Of a DNA stretch of 64,000 nucleotides, positions 55,417-64,000 are shown one piece after another. Under the pieces are notes generated by a model, which saw nothing but the letters and a program-made list of their open reading frames with translations, was not told where the DNA came from and ran no database searches. The position numbers were made by a program, and so were the translations under genes. The stretch comes from Streptococcus hyovaginalis DSM 12219. Its GTDB lineage: Bacteria; Bacillota; Bacilli; Lactobacillales; Streptococcaceae. The DNA is taken from NCBI RefSeq assembly GCF_000420785.1, contig NZ_ATVP01000002.1:1-64000 (forward strand). Direction: 5' to 3'. Within the stretch, counting starts at the first letter, position 1, and the number at the start of each line of letters is the position of its first letter.

Positions 55417-56385
55417 ATGGTTACTTTGTCTAAAGAACAACATATGGATATGTTTTTGAAAATGGAACGTATCCGTGAATTTGATATGCGTATCAACAAG
55501 CTCGTTCGTCGCGGTTTTGTTCAAGGAATGACCCACTTCTCAGTTGGAGAAGAAGCAGCCAATGTCGGTGCTGTTGCACACTTGAGCTATGAAGATCTTA
55601 TTTTCTCAAATCACCGTGGTCATGGTCAGTCTATCGCTAAAGATATGGATCTTAAAGGTATGATGGCAGAGCTTGCTGGTAAAGCTACTGGTGTTTCTAA
55701 AGGTCGTGGTGGATCAATGCACTTGGCTGATTTTGAAAAAGGAAACTACGGAACAAATGGTATCGTTGGTGGTGGTTTTGCCCTTGCTACAGGAGCTGCA
55801 CTGACACAACAATACAAAGAGACAGGTAACATTGCAGTCGCATTTTCAGGAGACGGTGCTACAAATGAAGGTTCTTTCCACGAATCAGTAAATATGGCTG
55901 CCACTTGGAAATTGCCTGTTATCTTCTTTATCATTAACAACCGTTATGGTATTTCTATGGATATCCATAATGCGACAAATACACCTCACCTTTACACTCG
56001 TGCAGAGGCTTACGGTATCCCTGGATTCTACTGCGAAGATGGCAATGACGTTTTAGCCGTTTATGAAACAATGGGCAAAGCTGTTGAACACGTTCGTGGT
56101 GGCAATGGTCCTGCTATTGTTGAGGTTGAATCTTATCGTTGGTTTGGTCACTCAACTTCTGATGCTGGTAAATACCGTACTAAAGAAGAAGTGGCAGAAT
56201 GGAAAGAAAAAGATCCAATGATTAAATACCGCACTTACTTGACTTCTGAAGGTATTGCTACAGATGAAGAATTGGATGCTATCCAAGAACAAGTAAAACT
56301 TGAAGTCGATGAAGCCTATGAGTTTGCTGAAAATAGCCCATTCCCAGAGCTTTCAGTAGCATTTGAAGATGTTTGGGTTGACTAA
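55417..56385 (+). CDS. pdhA: Pyruvate dehydrogenase E1 component, alpha subunit
   Basis: A 322-residue thiamine-diphosphate enzyme subunit that, with E1 beta, decarboxylates pyruvate. The ThDP motif GDGATNEGSFHESVNMA runs on to IINNRYGI (about 143-175), and the phosphorylation-loop region HSTSDAGKYR is present. Start ATG 55417 follows GGAGGACAGT. It heads the cluster E1 alpha, E1 beta, E2, E3. Streptococcal copies are sometimes named acoA (acetoin dehydrogenase). The E2/E3 architecture and adjacent lipoate ligase favour PDH, but the two cannot be told apart with certainty. Confidence 0.88.
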   Translation: MVTLSKEQHMDMFLKMERIREFDMRINKLVRRGFVQGMTHFSVGEEAANVGAVAHLSYEDLIFSNHRGHGQSIAKDMDLKGMMAELAGKATGVSKGRGGSMHLADFEKGNYGTNGIVGGGFALATGAALTQQYKETGNIAVAFSGDGATNEGSFHESVNMAATWKLPVIFFIINNRYGISMDIHNATNTPHLYTRAEAYGIPGFYCEDGNDVLAVYETMGKAVEHVRGGNGPAIVEVESYRWFGHSTSDAGKYRTKEEVAEWKEKDPMIKYRTYLTSEGIATDEELDAIQEQVKLEVDEAYEFAENSPFPELSVAFEDVWVD

Positions 56386-56412
56386 GAGTAGAAAGGTAGA
56401 GGAACAAATAAA

Positions 56413-57411
56413 ATGACTGAAACAAAATTAATGGCATTGCGTGAAGCCGTAAACCTTGCTATGTCTGAAGAAATGCGTAAAGACGAAAACATCTTCCTTA
56501 TGGGTGAGGATGTTGGTATTTACGGTGGTGACTTCGGTACTTCAGTAGGCATGCTAGAGGAATTCGGAGCAAAACGTGTCAAAGATACACCAATCTCAGA
56601 GGCTGCTATTTCTGGTGCTGCTATTGGTGCGGCCATCACAGGTCTTCGTCCCATCGTTGACGTTACCTTCATGGACTTTATCACTATCATGATGGATGCT
56701 ATCGTTAACAACGGTGCTAAAAACAACTACATGTTTGGTGGAGGTCTTAAAACACCTGTTACCTTCCGTGTGGCATCAGGTTCTGGTATCGGTTCTGCCG
56801 CACAACACTCACAATCATTAGAAGCTTGGTTGACTCATATCCCAGGTATCAAAGTTGTTGCTCCAGGAAATGCTAATGAAGCCAAAGGTCTTTTGAAATC
56901 ATCAATTCAAGATAACAACATTGTTATTTTCATGGAGCCAAAAGCCCTCTACGGTAAAAAAGAAGAAGTTAACCAAGATCCAGATTTCTACATTCCACTT
57001 GGAAAAGGCGACATCAAACGTGAAGGTAAAGACCTTACTATCGTTTCTTATGGACGTATGTTAGAGCGCGTTCTTCAAGCAGCAGAAGAAGTTGCAGAAG
57101 AAGGTATTGATGTTGAAGTGGTTGACCCACGTACCTTGATTCCACTTGATTTGGAGATAATTGTGGATTCTGTTAAGAAAACAGGTAAACTCATGCTTGT
57201 CAACGATGCTTACAAGACTGGTGGCTTTATTGGGGAAATCGCTACAAAAGTTACTGAGAGTGAAGCGTTTGATTACCTAGACCATCCAATTGTTCGTTTG
57301 GCTTCAGAAGATGTGCCAGTTCCTTACGCACGTGTTCTTGAACAAGCAATCTTACCAGATGTAGAGAAGATTAAAGAAGCTATCCGTAAGATGGCTAACA
57401 AGGGTAACTAA
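56413..57411 (+). CDS. pdhB: Pyruvate dehydrogenase E1 component, beta subunit
   Basis: A 332-residue subunit completing the E1 heterotetramer. ThDP-binding residues lie in FLMGEDVGIYGGDFG; the C-terminal transketolase domain (LTIVSYGRMLERVLQAAEE, then VVDPRTLIPLD) is complete. The gene begins 27 bp after pdhA with a ribosome site GAGG and is followed by pdhC after about 110 bp. Length is normal. Confidence 0.93.
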   Translation: MTETKLMALREAVNLAMSEEMRKDENIFLMGEDVGIYGGDFGTSVGMLEEFGAKRVKDTPISEAAISGAAIGAAITGLRPIVDVTFMDFITIMMDAIVNNGAKNNYMFGGGLKTPVTFRVASGSGIGSAAQHSQSLEAWLTHIPGIKVVAPGNANEAKGLLKSSIQDNNIVIFMEPKALYGKKEEVNQDPDFYIPLGKGDIKREGKDLTIVSYGRMLERVLQAAEEVAEEGIDVEVVDPRTLIPLDLEIIVDSVKKTGKLMLVNDAYKTGGFIGEIATKVTESEAFDYLDHPIVRLASEDVPVPYARVLEQAILPDVEKIKEAIRKMANKGN

Positions 57412-57522
57412 CCACAAGAAGATGTTAGGATAAGCAGGGAAGTGAGAAAGGATTCCCCATTCCCTCTTATCTATTTTTACGAAATAAGGGATGAATCCCT
57501 AATATCCTAGGAAAGGACTACT

Positions 57523-58929
57523 ATGGCTGTCGAAATTATTATGCCGAAACTCGGTGTTGACATGGCTGAAGGTGAAATCATCGAATGGAAAAAAGCTGAA
57601 GGTGACACTGTCGCTGAAGGTGATGTTCTCCTTGAGATTATGTCAGATAAGACCAACATGGAAATCGAAGCAGAAGATTCCGGTGTTCTCTTGAAAATTA
57701 CTCGCCAAGCAGGCGAAACGGTACCTGTAACAGAAACAATTGGTTACATTGGTGAAGCGGGTGAAGAAGTTGAAGTTGGTTCACCTGCGGGTTCTGACGT
57801 TGATGTGAAACGTACAGAAGAAGATGCAGAGGCTGCAACTCCTAGTCAAGCAGCACCAGCTCCAAAAGAAACTCCAAAACCATCTGCAACTCCTCAAGGA
57901 AAAGGTGGCAAAATACGCGCAACTCCTGCTGCACGTCGTCTCGCTCGTGAGATGGGAATTGAACTTGGACTTGTTCCTGGGTCAGGACCAAAAGGTCGTG
58001 TGCATGCAGAAGATGTCGAAAACTTCAAAGGTGTTCAACCTAAAGCGACACCACTTGCTCGTAAAATGGCAGAAGCTGAAGGGCTTGATTTGGCTGAAAT
58101 TACTGGAACAGGCTTTGACGGTAAAATCAAGAAAGAAGATATCTTGGCTGTTCTTGAAGCTGCAAAACCAGCACCAGCCGCAGAAGCAGCACCTGCCAAA
58201 GAAGAAAAAGTTGTTGAACTTCCTGAAGGTGTTGAACATAAACCAATGTCAGCAATGCGTAAGGCTATTTCTAAAGGTATGACAAACTCATACCTTACAG
58301 CGCCTACCTTCACGCTTAACTATGATATTGACATGACTGAAATGATTGCGCTTCGTAAGAAGTTAATCGATCCAATCATGGCTAAGACAGGTCTTAAAGT
58401 TAGCTTCACTGATTTGATCGGTATGGCAGTTGTTAAAACATTGATGAAACCTGAGCATGAATATATGAACGCATCTCTCATCAATGATGCTAATGACATC
58501 GAACTTCACCGTTTTGTTAACCTAGGTATTGCCGTAGGTCTTGACGATGGTCTTATCGTACCAGTTGTTCACGGAGCAGATAAAATGAGCTTGTCAGATT
58601 TCGTTCTTGCTTCAAAAGACGTTATCAAGAAAGCTCAAAGCGGTAAATTAAAAGCCGCTGAAATGTCTGGTTCAACCTTCTCCATCACAAACTTGGGTAT
58701 GTTTGGAACGAAGACATTTAACCCAATCATTAACCAACCTAACTCAGCTATCCTTGGTGTCGGAGCTACCATCCCAACGCCAACCGTTGTTGATGGTGAA
58801 ATCGTCGCACGTCCAATCATGGCAATGTGCTTGACAATTGACCACCGTTTGGTTGATGGTATGAATGGGGCTAAATTCATGGTTGACCTCAAGAAATTGA
58901 TGGAAAATCCATTTGAATTGCTTATCTGA
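57523..58929 (+). CDS. pdhC: Dihydrolipoamide acetyltransferase (E2) with one lipoyl and two subunit-binding domains
   Basis: A 468-residue core enzyme. Residues 1-80 form a lipoyl domain with lipoylated K43 in MSDKTNME. After a Pro/Ala linker come two peripheral subunit-binding domains (IRATPAARRLAREMGIELGL and PKATPLARKMAEAEGLDLAE, near 129 and 168), where one is the common number. The acetyltransferase domain ends with the catalytic TIDHRLVDGMNGAKF. It passes the acetyl group to CoA. The first 85 residues are identical to those of the E3 encoded at 59097. Confidence 0.93.
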   Translation: MAVEIIMPKLGVDMAEGEIIEWKKAEGDTVAEGDVLLEIMSDKTNMEIEAEDSGVLLKITRQAGETVPVTETIGYIGEAGEEVEVGSPAGSDVDVKRTEEDAEAATPSQAAPAPKETPKPSATPQGKGGKIRATPAARRLAREMGIELGLVPGSGPKGRVHAEDVENFKGVQPKATPLARKMAEAEGLDLAEITGTGFDGKIKKEDILAVLEAAKPAPAAEAAPAKEEKVVELPEGVEHKPMSAMRKAISKGMTNSYLTAPTFTLNYDIDMTEMIALRKKLIDPIMAKTGLKVSFTDLIGMAVVKTLMKPEHEYMNASLINDANDIELHRFVNLGIAVGLDDGLIVPVVHGADKMSLSDFVLASKDVIKKAQSGKLKAAEMSGSTFSITNLGMFGTKTFNPIINQPNSAILGVGATIPTPTVVDGEIVARPIMAMCLTIDHRLVDGMNGAKFMVDLKKLMENPFELLI

Positions 58930-59096
58930 TTAGAAACAATATAGCTTATTTGTCTAATCTACTTTATAATTAAAACTAAAGATGGGTGAAAAGAGAGTCG
59001 GTCACCACAAGTTTCTAGACTTGTCTGTCTCAGTAAGACTAATAGACAGACACTTCTCTCAAATACCCCAATGTATCTTACGAAAGGAAATCAATA

Positions 59097-60860
59097 ATGG
59101 CTGTTGAAATTATTATGCCAAAACTCGGTGTTGATATGGCCGAGGGTGAAATCATCGAGTGGAAAAAAGCTGAAGGTGATACTGTCGCTGAAGGTGATGT
59201 TCTTCTTGAAATCATGTCTGATAAAACAAACATGGAAATCGAAGCAGAAGACTCAGGTGTTCTCTTGAAAATCACTCGTCAAGCTGGTGAAACAGTACCT
59301 GTAACTGAAACAATCGGTTACATTGGTGAAGCCGGTGAGGAAGTTGAAGTTGCTTCATCCGCTGCATCAGACGTTGATGTTGCCCGTACAACTGAAGACC
59401 TTGAAGCAGCAGGACTTGAAGTTCCTAAAGCGCCAGCACAAGAAGCTGCTCCAGCTGCTGAAAAAGCGCCACTTGCTGATAACGAATACGATATTATCGT
59501 CGTTGGTGGTGGACCTGCAGGTTACTACGCTGCCATCCGTGGTGCTCAACTTGGTGGAAAAATTGCCATCGTTGAAAAATCAGAATTTGGTGGAACATGT
59601 TTGAATGTGGGATGTATCCCAACTAAGACCTACCTTAAAAATGCTGAAATCCTTGACGGTATCAAACATGCAGCTGGTCGTGGTATCAACCTTGCTTCAA
59701 CCAACTACACAATCGACATGGATAAAACCGTTGATTTCAAAAACTCTGTTGTTAAGAAATTAACAGGTGGTGTTGCCGGTCTTCTAAAAGCTAACAAAGT
59801 CACAATGTTCAACGGACTTGGACAAGTTAACCCTGACAAAACCGTTACAATTGGTTCAGAAACAATCAAAGGGCGTAACATTATCCTTGCAACAGGTTCA
59901 AAAGTATCACGTATCAATATTCCAGGAATTGACTCTAAACTTGTTTTAACATCTGATGACATTCTCGACCTTCGTGAAATGCCAAAATCACTTGCTGTTA
60001 TGGGTGGTGGTGTTGTCGGTATCGAGCTTGGTCTTGTATGGGCTTCATACGGTGTTGAAGTGACCGTTATTGAAATGGCTGACCGTATTATCCCTGCCAT
60101 GGATAAAGAAGTCTCACTCGAACTTCAAAAAATCCTTACTAAAAAAGGCATGAACATCAAGACTTCTGTCGGTGTTGAAGAAATTGTTGAAGCTAATAAC
60201 CAATTGACCTTGAAACTTAATGATGGTTCAGAAGTTGTTGCTGAAAAAGCTCTTCTTTCAATCGGTCGTGTACCACAAATGAACGGACTTGAAAACCTCA
60301 ACCTTGAAATGGAACGCAACCGTATCAAAGTTGACGACTATCAAGAAACTTCAATTTCAGGTATCTATGCACCCGGTGATATTAACGGAACTAAAATGCT
60401 TGCACACGCCGCTTACCGTATGGGTGAAGTTGCTGCTGAAAATGCCATGCACGGTAAAGTTCGTAAAGCAAACCTTGAATTCACACCAGCTGCAGTTTAC
60501 ACACACCCAGAAGTTGCCATGGTTGGTATGAGTGAAGAAGATGCTCGTGCTAAATACGGTGACATTCTTATCGGTAAAAACAGCTTTACAGGTAACGGAC
60601 GTGCCATTGCTTCTAATGAAGATCAAGGTTTTGTAAAAGTTATCGCAGATGCTAAATACCATGAGATTCTTGGTGTACACATCATTGGTCCAGCAGCAGC
60701 TGAAATGATCAATGAAGCAGCTACAATCATGGAAAATGAATTGACAGTAGACGAACTTCTTCTTTCAATTCACGGCCACCCAACATTCTCAGAAGTTATG
60801 TACGAAGCCTTTGCTGATGTATTGGGTGAGGCTATCCACAACCCACCAAAACGTAAATAA
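59097..60860 (+). CDS. pdhD: Dihydrolipoyl dehydrogenase (E3) with N-terminal lipoyl domain
   Basis: A 587-residue flavoenzyme reoxidising the lipoyl arms. An N-terminal lipoyl domain (1-80, K43) and linker are followed by the FAD site DIIVVGGGPAGYYAA, the redox pair C168/C173 in GGTCLNVGCIPTK, the NAD site AVMGGGVVGIELG, and the C-terminal active His in SIHGHPTFSEV. E3 with a fused lipoyl domain is typical of streptococcal PDH. The lipoyl part equals that of E2 residue for residue up to position 85. AAAGGAAATC precedes the ATG. It is the last PDH gene, with a strong terminator after it. Confidence 0.95.
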   Translation: MAVEIIMPKLGVDMAEGEIIEWKKAEGDTVAEGDVLLEIMSDKTNMEIEAEDSGVLLKITRQAGETVPVTETIGYIGEAGEEVEVASSAASDVDVARTTEDLEAAGLEVPKAPAQEAAPAAEKAPLADNEYDIIVVGGGPAGYYAAIRGAQLGGKIAIVEKSEFGGTCLNVGCIPTKTYLKNAEILDGIKHAAGRGINLASTNYTIDMDKTVDFKNSVVKKLTGGVAGLLKANKVTMFNGLGQVNPDKTVTIGSETIKGRNIILATGSKVSRINIPGIDSKLVLTSDDILDLREMPKSLAVMGGGVVGIELGLVWASYGVEVTVIEMADRIIPAMDKEVSLELQKILTKKGMNIKTSVGVEEIVEANNQLTLKLNDGSEVVAEKALLSIGRVPQMNGLENLNLEMERNRIKVDDYQETSISGIYAPGDINGTKMLAHAAYRMGEVAAENAMHGKVRKANLEFTPAAVYTHPEVAMVGMSEEDARAKYGDILIGKNSFTGNGRAIASNEDQGFVKVIADAKYHEILGVHIIGPAAAEMINEAATIMENELTVDELLLSIHGHPTFSEVMYEAFADVLGEAIHNPPKRK

Positions 60861-60938
60861 GAGTAGTTGTTTCTAAGGACTAAAGTTCTTGAAACAACAC
60901 GCTAACCGCTATGGCGGTTTAGCTAACTCTTACATTAG

Positions 60939-60977
60939 AAAACACCTTCCGTTAAAATCGAACGGAAGGTGTTTTTT
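60939..60977 (+). terminator. Terminator after the PDH genes
   Basis: AAAACACCTTCCGTT (60939-60953) pairs perfectly with AACGGAAGGTGTTTT (60961-60975), followed by more T. Confidence 0.92.
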
Positions 60978-61370
60978 GTCACAAGATTATTCTTCACTAA
61001 TTGCTGAAGCAGTTGATAAGAAATGGAGAGCATCATAGTGCTCATCTAAACCTTAAACTAGACAAGGCACTTCCTTAAAATCGAAAGCGGTGTCTTGTTG
61101 TCGTAAGCTTATTGATCGTGCAGTTATCGACAGGAGCTAATGTATCAACTAAAGCCATGGTTAAAAGTGCTAGTAAGGGAATAAATACAAGAATGCTTTG
61201 GTGGAATTCTTAGAAGATAGTTCCGTTATTTTTAAATCCGATTATTATAACGGAAAGACCTTGTTTGGACAATGTTGTCGAAATTTGCTTTTCGAGGGTA
61301 TCTGTTTTTGCTCCTGTATCAATCTGTTATTGTATAGTTTTTAAACGAAGCTGATGTAATATCTTGTACT
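60978..61370. other. Gene-free interval between pdhD and lplA
   Basis: About 390 bp without a gene. At 61068-61105 a degenerate copy of the preceding terminator occurs (GGCACTTCCTTAAAATCGAA, then a decayed second arm), suggesting local duplication and decay. Short open segments near 60976-61038 and 61131-61215 lack starts and are probably remnants or chance. Confidence 0.45.
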
Positions 61371-61418
61371 TTGACAGTTTTTCGATTATACTTAAATAGT
61401 GATAAAAAGCGCTTGCAC
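61371..61418 (+). promoter_or_regulatory. lplA promoter with cre-like site
   Basis: TTGACA (61371-61376) with a weak TAAATA -10 (61393-61398), followed by AAAAAGCGCTTGCAC at 61403-61418, a cre-like sequence with the AAGCGCTT core over the start region. A cre at that position would repress, so lplA may share catabolite control with the PDH operon. Confidence 0.5.
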
Positions 61419-61444
61419 GCGTAGATCAGTTAAAGGAGTTTTTT

Positions 61445-62434
61445 ATGAAATACATTGTCAATACCAGTAATAACCCTTACTACAATATTGCTCTAGAAGC
61501 TTATGCCTTTCGCGAATTAGTTGATGAGGACGAATTGTTCATTCTTTGGATTAATGAGCCTTCGATTATCATTGGTCGTCATCAAAATGCGCTTGAAGAA
61601 ATCAATAAAGAATACACTGATGAACACGGTATTCATATCGCACGTCGCTTGTCAGGTGGTGGGGCTGTTTACCATGATTTGAATAACCTCAACTACACGA
61701 TTATTTCTAACAAGGCAGGAGAAGGTTCCTTTGATTTCGAGACATTCTCAAAACCGGTTATCGACACCTTGGCTAAGCTAGGTGTTAAAGCAGAGTTCTC
61801 AGGCCGTAATGACCTTGAAATTGATGGCAAAAAAATTGCTGGAAATGCTCAGGCTTACCATAATGGTCGCATGATGCACCATGGTTGTCTTCTCTTTGAT
61901 GTGGACATGACTGTTTTGGGGGATGCTCTAAAGGTAAGTAAGGATAAAATCGAGTCTAAAGGAGTCAAGTCAGTTCGTGCTCGTGTAACTAATATCAACA
62001 ACGAATTGCCAGAAAAAATGACCATCGCAGAATTCCAAGATGCTTTGCTTGATCAAATGAAGTCAGAATATCCTGACATGACAGAATATGTCTTCTCTGA
62101 CGAAGAATTGGCTAAAATCCAAAAATCGTGTGATGAGCAGTTTAGTACTTGGGAATGGATTTTTGGGTCGTCGCCAGAATACACGGTTTCACGTGCCGTT
62201 CGTTACCCAGCAGGTAAAATCACGACTTATGCCAATGTCGAAAACTCCATTATCAAAGGCTTGACCATTTACGGAGACTTCTTTGGGGTGAAACCAGCTA
62301 AAGATGTTGAAGATCTTCTTGTTGGTACTCGCTATGAGTACAAAGACGTCCTTGAAAAGCTACAAACCATTGATACGACACAGTACTTCTCACGCATGAC
62401 AACAGAAGAAGTAGCCAAAGCCATTGTGGCATAG
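61445..62434 (+). CDS. lplA: Lipoate-protein ligase A
   Basis: A 329-residue ligase attaching lipoate to the lysine of lipoyl domains. Motifs: RRLSGGGAVYHDLNNLNY (about 76-93), the GRNDLEIDGKKIAGNAQAY segment (about 120-138), and an accessory C-terminal domain (from about 250). It lies just downstream of the PDH genes, whose E2 and E3 both carry lipoyl domains, so these are its likely substrates. AAAGGAG precedes the ATG. A bidirectional terminator follows. Confidence 0.94.
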   Translation: MKYIVNTSNNPYYNIALEAYAFRELVDEDELFILWINEPSIIIGRHQNALEEINKEYTDEHGIHIARRLSGGGAVYHDLNNLNYTIISNKAGEGSFDFETFSKPVIDTLAKLGVKAEFSGRNDLEIDGKKIAGNAQAYHNGRMMHHGCLLFDVDMTVLGDALKVSKDKIESKGVKSVRARVTNINNELPEKMTIAEFQDALLDQMKSEYPDMTEYVFSDEELAKIQKSCDEQFSTWEWIFGSSPEYTVSRAVRYPAGKITTYANVENSIIKGLTIYGDFFGVKPAKDVEDLLVGTRYEYKDVLEKLQTIDTTQYFSRMTTEEVAKAIVA

Positions 62435-62452
62435 CAATAGAGAATCATACTC

Positions 62453-62489
62453 AAAAAGCACTCCGAAAATGAATAGCGGAGTGCTTTTT
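62453..62489. terminator. Bidirectional terminator between lplA and def
   Basis: AAAAAGCACTCCG (62453-62465) pairs perfectly with CGGAGTGCTTTTT (62477-62489), with A/T runs on both sides serving the two converging genes. Confidence 0.93.
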
Positions 62490-62504
62490 AGTTACTTTTT
62501 GACT

Positions 62505-63119
62505 TTATTCAATAATCAACATACCCTCTTTGATAGCAAAGGGATTATCTTGGTTAATGCGGTCATAGAACATGATGCCATTGATATGGTCGATTTCATG
62601 TTGAACAACGATGGAGTTGTAACCTTTGAGTTTAACCTTGTGTTTTTCACCGTTTTTGTCGAAGTATTCAACAGTAACACGGGAATGGCGGACGACATAG
62701 CCTTCAACCACACGGTCAACCGATAGGCAGCCTTCTCCATCAGCTAAAGCAGCATCTTGGACAGAGTGAGAGATGACTTTAGGGTTGTACATAACCTCTT
62801 GAAGACTGTAGGCTTCTTTAGGGGGATTGCCGTCTTCGTCTTCTGGGTTTGGCACTAAAACAGCAATGATACGTTTTGAGATATCCAGTTGTGGCGCAGC
62901 CAAACCAACACCACCACGAAGTCCAAGTTTTTCAGCCATAACAGGATCTTGCGAGTGTTTCAAGAATTGCATCATTTTTTCTCCAAGAATGATATCCTGG
63001 TCGGAAAGGGGAAAAGTGACTTCTTCAGCCTTAGCGCGAAGTGTTGGATTTCCCTCGCGGATAATATCGTTCATATCAATCAAGTGGGACGCTTTTGTTA
63101 GTTTTGAAATAGTAGACAT
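62505..63119 (-). CDS. def: Peptide deformylase
   Basis: A 204-residue metal-dependent enzyme removing the formyl group from nascent proteins. Family motifs in order: [15 protein letters not shown] (about 68-82), EGCLSVDR with the metal Cys, and the metal site [15 protein letters not shown]. It is the longer (type II) form usual in Gram-positive bacteria. It converges on lplA and is divergent from the nucleobase permease gene. AAGGAAGT precedes the ATG. Confidence 0.95.
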   Translation of the reverse strand: MSTISKLTKASHLIDMNDIIREGNPTLRAKAEEVTFPLSDQDIILGEKMMQFLKHSQDPVMAEKLGLRGGVGLAAPQLDISKRIIAVLVPNPEDEDGNPPKEAYSLQEVMYNPKVISHSVQDAALADGEGCLSVDRVVEGYVVRHSRVTVEYFDKNGEKHKVKLKGYNSIVVQHEIDHINGIMFYDRINQDNPFAIKEGMLIIE

Positions 63120-63329
63120 GATACTTCCTTTGCTCGTTTTTACATCTTCTTAACTATATCACAATTTTGAGTGCAGTTAAAGTTTTCGAAATACCTTGTT
63201 TATTTAGGGGAGAGGATAAAAACGATAGAAAAACAAAAAATGACAACAATTATTCGTAAATTATATTGTAAAACTTATAAACATCTGTTAAAATAGGGTA
63301 TCATTTTGAAAATTAGGAAGTTTATAAAG

Positions 63330-64000
63330 ATGTCTATTGAAAAACATACGGTTTTAGAAGAAACACAAGAACAGATGCTTTATCAAATTGATGATAAACC
63401 GCCCTTAGGTGTCTCCATCGTTTTGGCCTTACAGCATATCTTGGCTGCTTTTGCAGGTATTATTGCCGTACCTTTGGTTGTGGCGGGTGCTCTGAACTTA
63501 AGTGTTGAGGAGATCTCTATGATGGTTTCAGCTTCTATTTTTGTGGCAGGAGTGACAACGGTACTGCAATCTAAAGGTCTAGGACCAATAGGTTCTCGTG
63601 TATCTGGAATGATGGGAACTGACTTTACTTTTGCTAATCCTGCTATTAGCGTCGGTAGCCGATTTGGGATCGCCGGTATTGTGGGTGCTACGATTGCAGG
63701 ATCTTTAGTAGAAATTGTGCTTAGTCGTTTCATAAAGCCGTTGATGACATTTTTCCCTCCTCTTATCACAGGGACAGTTGTTGCTTTGATAGGGATTACC
63801 TTGTTGCCAGTCAGTATGGATTGGGCAGCAGGTGGCTCAGGTGCCAAAGACTATGGTTCAGTAGAAAACATTAGCATTGCCTTTGTGATTATGGTCTTTA
63901 CGCTTTTGCTTAATCATTATGGAAAAGGACTTTGGTCTACTGCTTCTGTCTTTATCGGTATGATTTTTGGTTACATACTTTGCATTTTCCTTGGTAAGGT
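63330..64000 (+). CDS. NCS2-family nucleobase permease, N-terminal part only
   Basis: The gene starts at ATG 63330 (AGGAAG upstream) and runs off the window after about 223 codons. The visible part has a hydrophilic N-terminus, then SIVLALQHILAAFAGIIAVP, whose QH motif is characteristic of nucleobase:cation symporters of the NCS2 (UraA/XanQ/PbuX) family, and about five membrane segments. Later motifs that would separate uracil, xanthine and guanine-type permeases are only partly in view, so the substrate is open; xanthine or another purine is plausible. No purine riboswitch is apparent in the 200 bp upstream. Confidence 0.85.
   Translation, partial: MSIEKHTVLEETQEQMLYQIDDKPPLGVSIVLALQHILAAFAGIIAVPLVVAGALNLSVEEISMMVSASIFVAGVTTVLQSKGLGPIGSRVSGMMGTDFTFANPAISVGSRFGIAGIVGATIAGSLVEIVLSRFIKPLMTFFPPLITGTVVALIGITLLPVSMDWAAGGSGAKDYGSVENISIAFVIMVFTLLLNHYGKGLWSTASVFIGMIFGYILCIFLGK

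Noticed and set aside
63120-63329. Purine or xanthine riboswitch upstream of the NCS2 permease
   Set aside because: No conserved riboswitch core or terminator/antiterminator pair could be recognised.

Overview
The window is low-G+C Firmicutes DNA and the gene content points to the genus Streptococcus: PolC, RarA, PrmA/RsmE, RelA-Dtd, trehalose, maltose and sucrose PTS modules, PepO, Tgt, BioY, a PDH cluster whose E3 carries a lipoyl domain, and LPXTG surface proteins. I cannot name the species from sequence alone. Most of it (about 9.7 kb onward) is ordinary chromosome. The first 9.65 kb is the right-hand part of an integrated mobile element.

Mobile element (1 to about 9650). It ends in the 3' end of a tRNA-Lys(CUU) gene and carries, from right to left, a tyrosine integrase, a DUF771-type excisionase candidate, a replication initiator/relaxase, a short FtsK/TcpA-like coupling ATPase, three small unrecognised genes, two regulator-like genes and an LPXTG protein with a SEC10/PgrA surface-exclusion domain. 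The left end lies outside the window. The initiator has an HUH nickase joined to a superfamily 3 helicase, as in the Rep proteins of eukaryotic CRESS-DNA viruses. Immediately upstream (6557-6584) is a perfect 9-bp stem whose 10-nt loop contains TAGTATTAC, the circovirus/geminivirus-type nonanucleotide nicked by such Reps, followed by several TGACA repeats. This CRESS-virus-like origin in an integrative mobilizable element is the most interesting thing in the window.

Chromosome. 9.7-14.4 kb: a probable 6S RNA next to tRNA-Lys, rarA, a GNAT gene, a DUF3013 gene, prmA and rsmE. 14.7-20.1 kb: a MalR-like repressor, an EIICBA PTS permease with a palindromic operator, and tandem EEP-family phosphohydrolases, the second lacking the motif Asp. 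20.1-22.8 kb, leftward: P-loop kinase, membrane protein, M42 peptidase, NrdI. 22.9-27.1 kb: scrA-scrB-scrR. 27.2-31.7 kb: a broken LPXTG gene, relA, dtd, a membrane protein and a racemase-like gene. 32.1-36.8 kb: treR, treP, treC. 37.3-44.2 kb: DUF2254, pepO, lipid kinase, DUF975, tgt. 44.3-47.6 kb: a large Cna-B/pilin-type adhesin broken by a stop codon and a frameshift. 47.7-53.9 kb: CHY zinc-finger gene plus bioY, a broken uridine-kinase-like gene, polC. 54-62.5 kb: MarR regulator, FMN reductase, the four PDH genes and lipoate ligase. 62.5-64 kb: def and the start of an NCS2 nucleobase permease.

The genes work together as sugar uptake plus energy metabolism: three PTS sugars, each with its own regulator, feed glycolysis, and PDH with LplA for lipoylation converts pyruvate to acetyl-CoA. 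The sucrose permease lacks an EIIA domain and may borrow EIIA from the maltose- or trehalose-type permeases. Four genes (27.5, 12.3, 44.4 and 49.3 kb) are each explained by loss of one base from a homopolymer run, while every core gene is intact.
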